Shown here: positions 1 through 6,929 of the stretch, piece by piece
Layout of the letters: each line of letters starts with the position of its first letter
Numbering within the stretch: the first letter of the stretch is position 1
From: Deltaproteobacteria bacterium
GTDB lineage: Bacteria; SAR324; JACQKK01
DNA length: 14,638 nt
Assembly (NCBI GenBank): GCA_029879595.1
Contig: JAOUPZ010000030.1
Span: 1 to 14,638 of the forward strand
Direction of reading: 5' to 3'
Made by a program: the position numbers and the translations under genes
The notes under the pieces: model-generated
Told to the model about the DNA's origin: nothing
Seen by the model: the letters and a program-made list of their open reading frames with translations, nothing else
The model's database searches: none

Positions 1-161
1 CGTTCCTGGATGCTGTCCGCCTGCTGCCTCGCCCTGGTCAGTTCAAGGTTCTGGTGGTGGCGTTCCGAGTCCTTCAGGGAGTGTTTTCTGGGAAGAGGCC
101 CGCATATGATTCTTTCCAGGGGATTGAACCGCCCGAATAACAAACTGAAGAGTTTCAACAT
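1..161 (-). CDS. 5' end of an unrecognised gene, cut by the window edge
   Basis: An open frame starts at ATG 161-159 and runs off the left edge without a stop, giving 53 full codons. The third codon positions are mostly G or C, as in the neighbouring genes, which supports real coding. The N-terminus is short and hydrophobic (MLKLFSLLFGRFNPLERI). A strongly charged stretch rich in Glu, Arg, Gln and His follows, which could begin a coiled coil. I do not recognise the family. No clear Shine-Dalgarno sequence precedes the ATG, and the upstream bases are AT-rich (TATATAAATAAAAA on the minus strand), compatible with a promoter. An open frame on the opposite strand here (10-204) looks like a shadow. 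Coding is fairly likely; function is unknown. Confidence 0.5.
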   Translation of the reverse strand, partial: MLKLFSLLFGRFNPLERIICGPLPRKHSLKDSERHHQNLELTRARQQADSIQE

Positions 162-272
162 GATCTTTTTATTTATATACCCGATTAGCCTGCCTGCCGC
201 CTGAGCCCAAAGGTGTAAATGCCCGGTAAAGTGGGGAGGATCACCCCAGGTGTTTTACATATTGCACCATCG

Positions 273-302
273 GCCGCCGGTTGAAAACTGCGGTCCGGCG
301 GC
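273..302. repeat. 8-bp perfect inverted repeat in the spacer downstream of the M16 gene
   Basis: GCCGCCGG (273-280) and CCGGCGGC (295-302) are perfect inverted repeats around a 14-nt loop. No T-run follows on either strand, so this is not a typical intrinsic terminator. It lies between the M16 protease terminator and the start of the leftmost gene. The role is unknown. Confidence 0.5.
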
Positions 303-308
303 TTGTGG

Positions 309-335
309 AAAAAAAGACCCCGAAATACATTCCGG
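309..335 (-). terminator. Probable intrinsic terminator of the M16 protease gene
   Basis: Reading the minus strand just past the protease stop codon, CCGGAA and TTTCGG (335-320) form a 6-bp stem with one G-U pair and a TGTA loop. After four bases comes a run of seven T (315-309). The stem is short, but its position and the T-run fit a rho-independent terminator. Confidence 0.45.
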
Positions 336-341
336 CCCGGA

Positions 342-3300
342 TCAGGAGGCCTTTTTCAACCCTGCGGGATGGGTTTCCGGTGGAACATCAACCGGTCTGC
401 CGGCCGGCGCCCCCGCTTCATGCTCACGGCCAATTAGCCTCAGGGCCAGCCTGCGCCGGTCCTCCCCGGTCAGAAACCTGTCGAGAACCTCCTCGACATA
501 CTTCCGGTCAAGTTTTTCCACAGCTTCGATATCCCGGTAAATATAATCCCAGGCCTCATCATGCTTGAAGGCCACCCAGAAGATCCGGGACGCAGCCTCG
601 GAAAGATTCTTGGGGCGCTCCAGCTTGGCCTGGATCACGGCCCTGCGGTAGGACTCGAACTCCGTCCCGGCCATGGACTTGAATTCATCGGCAAAGGCTC
701 TGGTAAATGCGTTCATGCGTTGCAGTAGGCTGTCGGCGGAATACTGCTCGGACTGGATCAGCATCAGCAGGGAAAGTGTTTTTTCGCGCTGGCCCATGCC
801 GGCCCAGACCAGGTATCCCAGCTGCTGCCGGGTCCTGAGTTCATGATAGAACGACTCGCCAAGTTTACGTCCGATTATGAGCAGGGCTCCCCGCAGGGTG
901 GGATCGGTTTCACCCACCTCGAAATAAACCTGACCCAGGGAGTTGGAGACGGGCAGCCTGTGGGTGAAAACCAGATCAGCGCTGGCGGGCAGAGCGCGGA
1001 CGCTCGGTCTGCGCTTTTGGGATTCGGGCAGCGCCCTGGCATTGAGATGCTGCAGCATTTCGCCCACAGCCCGGCGGGTCTTTTCCAGCGTTACATTGCC
1101 AGCGGCCACACCCTCCACATACACCCTGTCCCACATCCGGGCCGCATGGGCCCGTACTGCCGGGAGATCGAGCGTTTGGAGAGCTTCCAGAAGTGCTTCC
1201 CGGGTGAAGTTGGGCGACTCCAGCAGCAGATCGGCAAAGTACCAGGACTGGTTGGTTGGATCGGAGAGGGCATGGTTTTGAAAACCCCTGATCATTGAGT
1301 CCTTGATGGACAGAAAGTGTTTTTCATCCAGCTCGATACTGTTCAGCCTTTCGGTTAAAAATCCCAGCAAATCAAAGAGTTTGTCGGAGAAGCCTTCCAC
1401 GCTGATTAACATGCCGGAGGTATCGGGAGAAACGGCGAAGGAAAGACCCGCCTCCCGGATGGGATAGCTGTATTCATTGAGGCTTTCCATGAGGGAGGCA
1501 GCGTAGAGCCTGTCCAGCATCACCCGCCTGGGGGATGAGTACGCACCCTCGGTATAGAATCTCAGGCTAAGGGAAGCCTTCGGCTGGCGGAATCTCCAGT
1601 CCGGGACGTGCCAGAGACGGGCCAGTTTGTTATCGAGCGCCTTGCGGGGCAACGGCAGGCTGTCTTTAAGGATCAAGGAAAACCAGCGGTCTCTCTCTCC
1701 TTCCTTCAAAACAGTTCCCAGGTCGGTGTATAGCGCCCCGGGGGAGGAGTAGACCCTGTTTTTTAGCGGCTGCAGGGCCTCCACAATGGCTGTGGGCACG
1801 CCATCCTGTGAAAGGTGTATCAGGGACAGCCCGGAAACCTTAAGCGCTCCTTCCGCCTCGTGCAGCCCCAGTGACTCCGGCAGGAACCGGTTGGGGTCAG
1901 GAAGATTCCATTCGGGATGGGCCTCCAGTTCCGCCAGTTTCTGGTAGACCGGTCCGGTGATGTTATCCATGGACCATCTGACCCCGTAGTGGGGCTCAAC
2001 CTGATTTGTGGGCAGTCCCTGGGCCGCCAGTGTCACCAGCATGTTGTCCACCGAGAGGTTGTTAATCAGCCGCCTGGTCAGTTCCTGGTCGAAAAGCTCA
2101 TACAAAAATGCCCTTTGGGGCAGCTTGTCCATGGGGATGCGCTGCATGAACATGGAAAGCATCCTGGCGCGGGTGGAACTGTCCAAATGGCTCTGGAAGC
2201 GGTATTCCAGTTCGGCCATGATGCGGTTTTCCTCATAGATGTACCGGGGGATGCCCGTTGTCTTAAGCCCCTGGATTGCTGAAAGTATGATCCTGAGCGC
2301 TTCCTGCCAGTTTTCCAGGCCCCGGGCGGTCAACTCCACATTGATCTCAAAGCCTGCGTAGTCGGCGGTATTTTCAGACATGCCGGCCGAGAGGGCCGTG
2401 GCCAGATCGTGTTTTTTCAAAAGGGATAGCACGCTTCCGCGGCCCTCGTGACCCAGCACGAAACCGATCAGCCGCAAGGGTTTGCTGTCGGAATGCTCAG
2501 CCACGCTGGGCATGGGAAAGTGCAATGTCAGCCTTCGCATGTCCTTTACCGGTTCCACATTCAAAACACGCAGGGCTTTTTTCCTGTCCAGGTAATTTGA
2601 TGGGAAGCGCCGGGGGGCCAGCTTGTTATTGGGAATGCGCGAGAAACGGTCGCGTACCATGTATTCCAGCGCGTCCAGGTCGTGGTTGCTCACCACGGAG
2701 AGCTTCATTAGGTTGCTGGAGTAGTTTTCCCGGTAGAAGGCCAGCAGTTCACCTCGGCCCACCCCTTTCAGTGTTTCCAGGTTGCCGGTGGAAAAGCGGT
2801 TTATGGGATGCCGGGGGTTGTAAAGTGTTCTTTGCGCCTGCTGAATGCGCCAGTAGTCGTTTTCCCGGTTTTTGGCGTGTTCGGAATCAACGGCGTTCAT
2901 CTCCCGTTCCGCCAGTTCCTGGTTGAACAGGGGGGCAATGAAAAACTGGCTGAATCTGTCCAGGGCTTCGTCCAGGGCTACGGAGTCGATCTCAAAGAAA
3001 TAATTCGTATGGTCATCCGCCGTGTAGGCATTGCTGGAGCCGGCATTGCTGGTCATGAAACGGCCGTATTCATCAGGAAGGGGGTATCTGGCTGTTCCCA
3101 GAAAAAGCATATGCTCCAGAAAATGAGCCATGCCGCTGCGTTCGGGCGGATCCATCAGAGAACCCGCTCCCACGCTAAGCGCGGCGGCGGAGTTGTCTGC
3201 TCCGGGATCACGTACCAGCATTACATCCAGCCCGTTGGGAAGAGTAATGGCCCGGTATTCCACAGTGCTTTGCCCGTTGGACGGCAGTTGATCGGCACCC

Positions 3301-3431
3301 GGTTGATGGTCGGTGCGGGGTGTGCAGCCGGCCAGGGAAATAAACAGCAGCAGTGTAAAAACAAGTGCAGTGAATGCTGCGTTCCCTTGTTGCTTAGGCA
3401 GGGCGGGGCGGTGGAATAATATATTTTGCAT
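342..3431 (-). CDS. M16A family zinc metallopeptidase (pitrilysin/insulysin-like), predicted lipoprotein
   Basis: A 1029-residue protein of the inverted-zincin M16 family, at the full length of pitrilysin/insulysin enzymes, which degrade oligopeptides and small proteins in a closed chamber. The zinc motif HxxEH is at residues 103-107 (HFLEH). The third ligand is Glu184 in the segment NAVDSE, 77 residues after His107, the same spacing as in pitrilysin and insulysin. Near the C-terminus, LRTRQQLGY (about 865-873) matches the conserved Arg/Tyr substrate-binding motif of the second half. The N-terminus has a basic and hydrophobic signal ending in LAGC (Cys36), a lipobox, so it is probably a membrane-anchored lipoprotein facing the periplasm. 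A GAAGG ribosome binding site precedes the ATG at 3431. The gene is monocistronic here and divergent from folK. The assignment is very secure; the natural substrate is unknown. Confidence 0.95.
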   Translation of the reverse strand: MQNILFHRPALPKQQGNAAFTALVFTLLLFISLAGCTPRTDHQPGADQLPSNGQSTVEYRAITLPNGLDVMLVRDPGADNSAAALSVGAGSLMDPPERSGMAHFLEHMLFLGTARYPLPDEYGRFMTSNAGSSNAYTADDHTNYFFEIDSVALDEALDRFSQFFIAPLFNQELAEREMNAVDSEHAKNRENDYWRIQQAQRTLYNPRHPINRFSTGNLETLKGVGRGELLAFYRENYSSNLMKLSVVSNHDLDALEYMVRDRFSRIPNNKLAPRRFPSNYLDRKKALRVLNVEPVKDMRRLTLHFPMPSVAEHSDSKPLRLIGFVLGHEGRGSVLSLLKKHDLATALSAGMSENTADYAGFEINVELTARGLENWQEALRIILSAIQGLKTTGIPRYIYEENRIMAELEYRFQSHLDSSTRARMLSMFMQRIPMDKLPQRAFLYELFDQELTRRLINNLSVDNMLVTLAAQGLPTNQVEPHYGVRWSMDNITGPVYQKLAELEAHPEWNLPDPNRFLPESLGLHEAEGALKVSGLSLIHLSQDGVPTAIVEALQPLKNRVYSSPGALYTDLGTVLKEGERDRWFSLILKDSLPLPRKALDNKLARLWHVPDWRFRQPKASLSLRFYTEGAYSSPRRVMLDRLYAASLMESLNEYSYPIREAGLSFAVSPDTSGMLISVEGFSDKLFDLLGFLTERLNSIELDEKHFLSIKDSMIRGFQNHALSDPTNQSWYFADLLLESPNFTREALLEALQTLDLPAVRAHAARMWDRVYVEGVAAGNVTLEKTRRAVGEMLQHLNARALPESQKRRPSVRALPASADLVFTHRLPVSNSLGQVYFEVGETDPTLRGALLIIGRKLGESFYHELRTRQQLGYLVWAGMGQREKTLSLLMLIQSEQYSADSLLQRMNAFTRAFADEFKSMAGTEFESYRRAVIQAKLERPKNLSEAASRIFWVAFKHDEAWDYIYRDIEAVEKLDRKYVEEVLDRFLTGEDRRRLALRLIGREHEAGAPAGRPVDVPPETHPAGLKKAS

Positions 3432-3492
3432 ATGACCTTCGTGGTGGCTTGAGTATTATCAACAGGTTTTTCTGTGAATGCCCTTCCGGTTT

Positions 3493-3552
3493 AATCAGGC
3501 CCTGTGTGATCAGGCCCGGTATGATCAGGCCCGGTATGATCAGGCCCGGTTT
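3493..3552. repeat. Four tandem copies of a 15-bp repeat (GATCAGGCCCGGTAT)
   Basis: Units lie at 3493-3507, 3508-3522, 3523-3537 and 3538-3552. The two middle copies are identical, the first has three differences and the last has one. Each of the last three copies begins inside a TGATCA palindrome. The array lies between the divergent M16 and folK genes, about 60 bp upstream of the M16 start codon. Because 15 is a multiple of three, the minus strand stays open through it and would read as repeated PGLII, but that frame starts at GTG with no ribosome site and overlaps the protease start. It could be a binding-site array or a slippage product. Confidence 0.85.
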
Positions 3553-3686
3553 CCGCAAAGCGCCGGGCAGGGACACTTTAATAAAGAGTAATAAAATGCG
3601 GGCCGTGGTTCAAAATATATGCGCATAAATATTAGGCGGAAGTAAATCACCGTGTATATTTAACCGATTCCAGAGGACATCCACGG

Positions 3687-4274
3687 ATGAACCCGGATAA
3701 GTTTTTAACGGTAAAACAAAAGACAAAGGGAGCAGCGTCAGACCAGATGAACTCTACCGCGGGTGCCCTTCCGCAGGGCAGGAACGCCTTGATAGGGCTG
3801 GGTTCCAACATCAATCCGGAGTCAAACCTGGTGAAGGCCAAAGATCTCCTGGCACAGTGGCCGGGCATCCACCCCATGGCTTTTTCCCGGTTATACCGGA
3901 CAAAAGCCTGGGGAAAAACCGACCAGGATGATTTCCTGAACGCCGTGATAAAACTTGAAACAAGGCTGGAACCGCTGGAACTGCTGGGGGCCTTGCAGCA
4001 AATTGAAAACATGCTGGGGCGGGAGCGGCTGGAAAAGTGGGGGCCGCGCACGATTGATCTGGATATCCTGGATTATGGGGGACTGGTGCTGCAAACCGAT
4101 AGGCTTGTGCTCCCCCATCCCTTGTTGCATCAGAGGGCATTTGTACTCGTACCGCTCTTGGGAGTGGACCCGGACTGGCGGCATCCCATAAGCGGCTTGC
4201 CGGCCCGGGAGTTGCTGGCCGGACTGCCGCCGGAGGAAATGGAGCCGGTTGAGCAGCCTGATCTGTGGGATTGA
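3687..4274 (+). CDS. folK: 2-amino-4-hydroxy-6-hydroxymethyldihydropteridine pyrophosphokinase (HPPK)
   Basis: This enzyme transfers pyrophosphate from ATP to 6-hydroxymethyl-7,8-dihydropterin, the step before dihydropteroate synthase in folate synthesis. It is cytoplasmic. The 195-residue product shows the N-terminal IGLGSN strand (36-41), the YRTKAWG segment (70-76) and the family signature KWGPRTIDLDIL (117-128), whose Asp residues bind magnesium. DRLVLPHPLLHQRAFVLVPL (138-157) is the usual C-terminal block. The first 34 residues are an extension beyond most HPPKs. An AGAGGA site lies nine bases before the first ATG, while Met21 (3747) also has a purine-rich sequence upstream, so the true start could be the internal one. 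The gene stands alone, with no other folate gene in view, and converges with the PilZ gene. Confidence 0.95.
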   Translation: MNPDKFLTVKQKTKGAASDQMNSTAGALPQGRNALIGLGSNINPESNLVKAKDLLAQWPGIHPMAFSRLYRTKAWGKTDQDDFLNAVIKLETRLEPLELLGALQQIENMLGRERLEKWGPRTIDLDILDYGGLVLQTDRLVLPHPLLHQRAFVLVPLLGVDPDWRHPISGLPARELLAGLPPEEMEPVEQPDLWD

Positions 4275-4319
4275 GCCCTTGTTTATGCCGGCTCTGGGGG
4301 CGAATCAGTGCTCCGGGGG

Positions 4320-5054
4320 TCAGTTCAGCGGTTCGGCCTTGTATTTTTCCTGTTCGCGTTCCTCAAGGCTTGATAACAGGTGCTGCAGGTACTTGATGTG
4401 CAGTCCTTCCTGGTTGACCCTGAATTCCATGCCCACCGTCTGTATGCGGTGACTGCGGGGATGCAGGGTGTCCAACTGTATCCGCACGTTTTTCCCCAGT
4501 CTGAGATAGCAGTCGGTGTAAGTTGTCCCGTTGGGAAACTCCTCCTCAGGGACACCGGACTTGGATAGAACATTGCACCCGTTGAGCGACAGGTCAAGCA
4601 CCCGGTACGCCCAGTGCTTCTCCGGTATGACCAGGGCCAGATTGGTGAACCGTCGGGTGTTGTAACGGTCGTTGGTGCGCTTGTGGTTTGTCTTGGTCTG
4701 GGAGTCGGGAACCTTGCACAAAAAAACCGGCGTCCCGTTGGTCAGGTTGAAGTTGGGCGTGGCCACCTCCAGTTGTACCTGCAGGTCGTCGTGATCGGGC
4801 ACATGGAACCGGATATATGACCCCTTTTTCAGATCCTTCTTGATTCCCGCCGGTCTGGCAATGACTATGGTATCCCCCCGGATGATAAGCATGGAATTGA
4901 ATCGGATATGCGAATTGTCTATCTGAACCTTCAATGAGGTTTTGTTTTTGTCCAGTCTGACCAGATGGGACATAACCTGCTTTTTATCAAGATTTCCTTT
5001 GAGAACATTGAAAAGCACCGTCAGCGTCCTCCTTTGATTCAACTCAATGCACAT
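4320..5054 (-). CDS. PilZ-domain protein, YcgR-like two-domain layout
   Basis: A 244-residue soluble protein and probable cyclic di-GMP receptor. The C-terminal half has the two PilZ ligand motifs: RxxxR as RYNTR (130-134) and DxSxxG as DLSLNG (154-159). The N-terminal 115 or so residues are predicted beta-rich (for example NSMLIIRGDTIVIARPAG, 53-70) and resemble the flagellar-brake type N-domain in layout only. The C-terminal tail after residue 223 is helical and highly charged. YcgR itself slows flagellar motors, but nothing here links this gene to flagella. No strong Shine-Dalgarno site precedes the ATG at 5054. A TATAAT sequence lies about 115 bp upstream on the minus strand without a convincing -35 box. 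The PilZ call is secure; the output is unknown. Confidence 0.85.
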   Translation of the reverse strand: MCIELNQRRTLTVLFNVLKGNLDKKQVMSHLVRLDKNKTSLKVQIDNSHIRFNSMLIIRGDTIVIARPAGIKKDLKKGSYIRFHVPDHDDLQVQLEVATPNFNLTNGTPVFLCKVPDSQTKTNHKRTNDRYNTRRFTNLALVIPEKHWAYRVLDLSLNGCNVLSKSGVPEEEFPNGTTYTDCYLRLGKNVRIQLDTLHPRSHRIQTVGMEFRVNQEGLHIKYLQHLLSSLEEREQEKYKAEPLN

Positions 5055-5318
5055 TTAATCCCGGGTATTGCAGAGCCGGGGTTTAATGGATGAGTATGTT
5101 TACCCGTGTAAATAAATTTATTGCTCATTAAAAAACAAAGGCTTCTTTGGTGTTTCCCGGAAATTCATATTATAAAATCGTTTCAAAGGGAAAGACCTCA
5201 TCAAGTTGCATTTTTTCTATCTAATTTTAATTCAAAACACAATCATTTTCCATGTTTCCAGTGATTAAAAAGCGAAAGAAAACAAAAGCGTTAGAAACTA
5301 TCTCAAAAAAACATTTAT

Positions 5319-5382
5319 GCCTCCGGCGGGCCGGTGGGCGCTGCCCCCCGGCGCCCCCAGGAAGGGGTTGGTGAACCCCTTC
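5319..5382. repeat. GC-rich palindromic (REP-like) element
   Basis: Two adjacent hairpins follow an AT-rich stretch. The first is GGGCGC (5336-5341) with GCGCCC (5351-5356), loop nine. The second is a perfect 9-bp stem, GAAGGGGTT (5361-5369) with AACCCCTTC (5374-5382), loop four. The lead-in TGCCTCCGGCGGGCCGG also contains short inverted repeats. From memory, intergenic sequences of this style recur in Desulfovibrio-type genomes; this cannot be checked from one copy. Confidence 0.55.
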
Positions 5383-5499
5383 ACCCCAGCAACTCCCATT
5401 AAAACAATGGAATACAATATTACGCTCCGTTAAAGCGGGTGCAGGGGGCAGCGATCAAGAGTGCCGGCCCCTGCCGGGGCTGAAGTTGCACATGGGCAT

Positions 5500-5526
5500 A
5501 AACGGGGGGCAAAAACGGGGGGCAAA
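5500..5526. repeat. Direct repeat, two copies of a 13-bp G-run unit
   Basis: AAACGGGGGGCAA occurs at 5500-5512 and again at 5513-5525, each with a run of six G. It sits inside the large spacer. Two copies are too few for an array; it may be a slippage product. Confidence 0.7.
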
Positions 5527-5591
5527 GCCTCAAAATTGTTTATTTCGAGATGGCTTGTAAATATATTGGCGTGTTTATCCCGGGATTATAT

Positions 5592-5690
5592 CGGTTGTGG
5601 CTTGGCCACCCGGTAGAACTCCCTGAGGGCAAATAATTAGCCGCAACCGGAATCCTGCCCTGGATGGGCGTTGTCCAGTCAGGGGCCAGG
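5592..5690. other. Two consecutive long stems, candidate structured RNA or element remnant
   Basis: CGGTTGTGGCT (5592-5602) pairs with AGCCGCAACCG (5639-5649) over 11 bp, with one G-U pair, enclosing 36 nt. Immediately after, CCTGCCCTG (5654-5662) pairs with CAGGG and CAGG (5680-5690) over nine bp with a two-base bulge. The G-U pair would suit RNA read on the plus strand. No known RNA family is recognised. Confidence 0.4.
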
Positions 5691-5764
5691 TGATGGAACA
5701 CTCCCGACTGGGTTTATTAACGGTGTAAAGCCCTTTGGCCGAATGTTTCAATCAGCATGATATT

Positions 5765-5793
5765 TTGAGAACATTTAAAAAATGATTTAGAAT
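5765..5793 (+). promoter_or_regulatory. Probable sigma-70 type promoter for the membrane protein and thpR
   Basis: TTGAGA (5765-5770) and TAGAAT (5788-5793) each differ from consensus at one base and are separated by exactly 17 bp. Transcription would begin near 5800, leaving a leader of about 55 nt before the TTG start at 5855. This is the best promoter match I noticed in the window. Confidence 0.55.
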
Positions 5794-5841
5794 ATCAGCA
5801 ACAAAACGAATAGGCATAACAATATGTTAACAAGTGATTTT

Positions 5842-5846
5842 GGAGG
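5842..5846 (+). promoter_or_regulatory. Ribosome binding site that points to a TTG start
   Basis: GGAGG lies eight bases before the in-frame TTG at 5855-5857, an ideal spacing. The upstream in-frame GTG at 5834 has no Shine-Dalgarno sequence and would place GGAGG inside the coding sequence. Confidence 0.65.
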
Positions 5847-5854
5847 ATTCTTTA

Positions 5855-6262
5855 TTGAAAGAGCTTGTAATCACCTTGCATATCACCGGCGCTGGCTTTG
5901 TGCTGGGGATGCTGTTTTTCATGTCGCTGTTGTCCCTGACCGCCTGGACGCGCTGGCCTGAAGGCCATATGCAGGAAGTCCGGGCCATGCTGTACCGACT
6001 GAAAAAGACGGTGTTCTATCCCCTGTCCGGACTCACAATAGCGGCAGGGGCCTATACGGCCTGGGCCACCAATGCTTTCAATCATGGAACCTGGCTGCCG
6101 CTGAAGCTGCTTTCTGTGGTGTTTCTCTTCGGTCTGGCCGGCATGCTAGGCCGGTTTTACCGCACGGGAAAAGGGACCCGGGAAAAGCTGCGTGCGGTTC
6201 TGATCCTCATTGTCATATTTTCCCTGATCACGGTTTTTCTCTCGGAGATAAAGCCCATATGA
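5855..6262 (+). CDS. Small four-helix integral membrane protein, CopD/HemJ-like
   Basis: About 135 residues with four predicted membrane helices: from ITLHITGAGFVLGMLFFMSL, around FYPLSGLTIAAGAYTAW, around WLPLKLLSVVFLFGLAGML, and VLILIVIFSLITVFL near the C-terminus. The early helix-1 His and the Lys that opens helix 3 (WLPLK) recall the CopD/HemJ group of small haem or copper-linked membrane proteins, but the match is by layout and too weak to assign a function. I chose the TTG at 5855 because of the GGAGG eight bases upstream; GTG at 5834 would add seven residues. A good promoter lies upstream and thpR follows after 25 bp, so the two are probably cotranscribed. Confidence 0.75.
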   Translation: MKELVITLHITGAGFVLGMLFFMSLLSLTAWTRWPEGHMQEVRAMLYRLKKTVFYPLSGLTIAAGAYTAWATNAFNHGTWLPLKLLSVVFLFGLAGMLGRFYRTGKGTREKLRAVLILIVIFSLITVFLSEIKPI

Positions 6263-6287
6263 GCCTTCAGGCTGACGCCCGAAAAAA

Positions 6288-6878
6288 ATGACCAGATGCT
6301 TTCTTGGATTTGAACTGCACACTGAAACCCGGTCCTATTTGAAAGAGATTATAACCGAGGCAGATGCCGTGCTATCCGGGAAGATGGCTTGGCCGGTGCG
6401 CATGGTTCCTCCGGAAAACTGGCATATGACCCTGCTGTTTTTCAACTCCCTGGAACTCGGGGAAAGGGAACTGATTTGGCAGGATGTGGAGCAATGGGCA
6501 ACTGCCGGGGTGTGGAAAAAAATGCGGATGGACTGGCGGGGACTGGCAATTTGGCCATCACCCCGGCGTCCCGGGCTGGTGAGCTGTGAGGCCGGGGTTT
6601 TTGAGGACAGCCGTAACTGGCCCCTGCTGGATAAACTGCCGCTGGAGCCATACTGCAAATCACAGAGGGCGCACCTAGAAAGATACCGGCCGCACATAAC
6701 CCTGATGCGCTTTGCAAGGGGAAGTACCCGCAATCTATCCCGGGAGTACAGCGCCGTTAGCGGTGACCTGCCTTCGATTGATCCGGCGCGGATTGTTTTT
6801 GACCGGCTGTCATTCTTCCTCAGCACCACCTCCAGGCAAGCCCCGGTTTATCCGCGGGAAAAATCAATAGCCATATGA
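6288..6878 (+). CDS. thpR: RNA 2',3'-cyclic phosphodiesterase (2H family, ThpR)
   Basis: A 196-residue member of the 2H phosphoesterase superfamily, once called 2'-5' RNA ligase. The bacterial enzymes hydrolyse 2',3'-cyclic phosphate ends of RNA to 2'-phosphates, and some also join tRNA halves in vitro. Both catalytic HxTx motifs are present: HMTL (46-49) and HITL (136-139). The opening MTRCFLGFEL and the PPENWHMTLLFF context are typical. The product is cytoplasmic. No clear ribosome site precedes the ATG, so translation may be coupled to the membrane protein gene 25 bp upstream. It converges with the MoxR-linked operon, 51 bp apart. Confidence 0.9.
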   Translation: MTRCFLGFELHTETRSYLKEIITEADAVLSGKMAWPVRMVPPENWHMTLLFFNSLELGERELIWQDVEQWATAGVWKKMRMDWRGLAIWPSPRRPGLVSCEAGVFEDSRNWPLLDKLPLEPYCKSQRAHLERYRPHITLMRFARGSTRNLSREYSAVSGDLPSIDPARIVFDRLSFFLSTTSRQAPVYPREKSIAI

Positions 6879-6886
6879 AAATCCGG

Positions 6887-6908
6887 GCCCGCAATATCGA
6901 ATACGGGC
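6887..6908. repeat. Small inverted repeat between converging genes
   Basis: GCCCG (6887-6891) and CGGGC (6904-6908) are 5-bp inverted repeats around a 12-nt loop, between thpR and the operon on the other strand. On the minus strand a short ATTTT follows six bases later, so it could act as a weak terminator for that operon. The stem is too short to be sure. Confidence 0.25.
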
Positions 6909-6929
6909 GGAAATATCTGCCTGAAACGG

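Larger units (their letters stand above)
5055..5854. other. Gene-free spacer of about 0.8 kb, rich in repeats and stems
   Basis: I find no convincing coding frame on either strand. The first part (5055-5315) is AT-rich and could hold the promoter of the PilZ gene. From 5319 the sequence turns abruptly GC-rich, with a palindromic element (5319-5382), then a 7-bp inverted repeat (GCAGGGG 5441-5447 with CCCCTGC 5468-5474), a 13-bp direct repeat (5500-5526) and two consecutive long stems (5592-5690). The last part is AT-rich again and contains the promoter of the downstream membrane protein. It may encode a structured RNA or be the remains of repeat elements; the sequence does not decide. Confidence 0.6.

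Noticed and set aside
2808..3419. 203-residue open frame on the plus strand
   Set aside because: It is antisense to the zinc-binding half of the M16 protease and matches no known protein pattern.
3394..3576. 60-residue minus-strand frame with PGLII repeats
   Set aside because: GTG start without a ribosome site, overlaps the M16 start, and its repeats simply mirror the 15-bp DNA repeat.
5169..5174. TATAAT on the minus strand as a PilZ gene promoter
   Set aside because: The only TTGAAA nearby is six bases away, and the correctly spaced position has no -35 match. The AT-rich context makes chance likely.
5485..5560. Resemblance to a cyclic di-GMP-I riboswitch (GCACATGGGCA and GGGGCAAAGCC near a PilZ gene)
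   Set aside because: Two short segments resemble the conserved core, but the third conserved part (GGTAGCGGGG-like) is missing at the expected distance and the stems do not form. Position relative to genes is also wrong.
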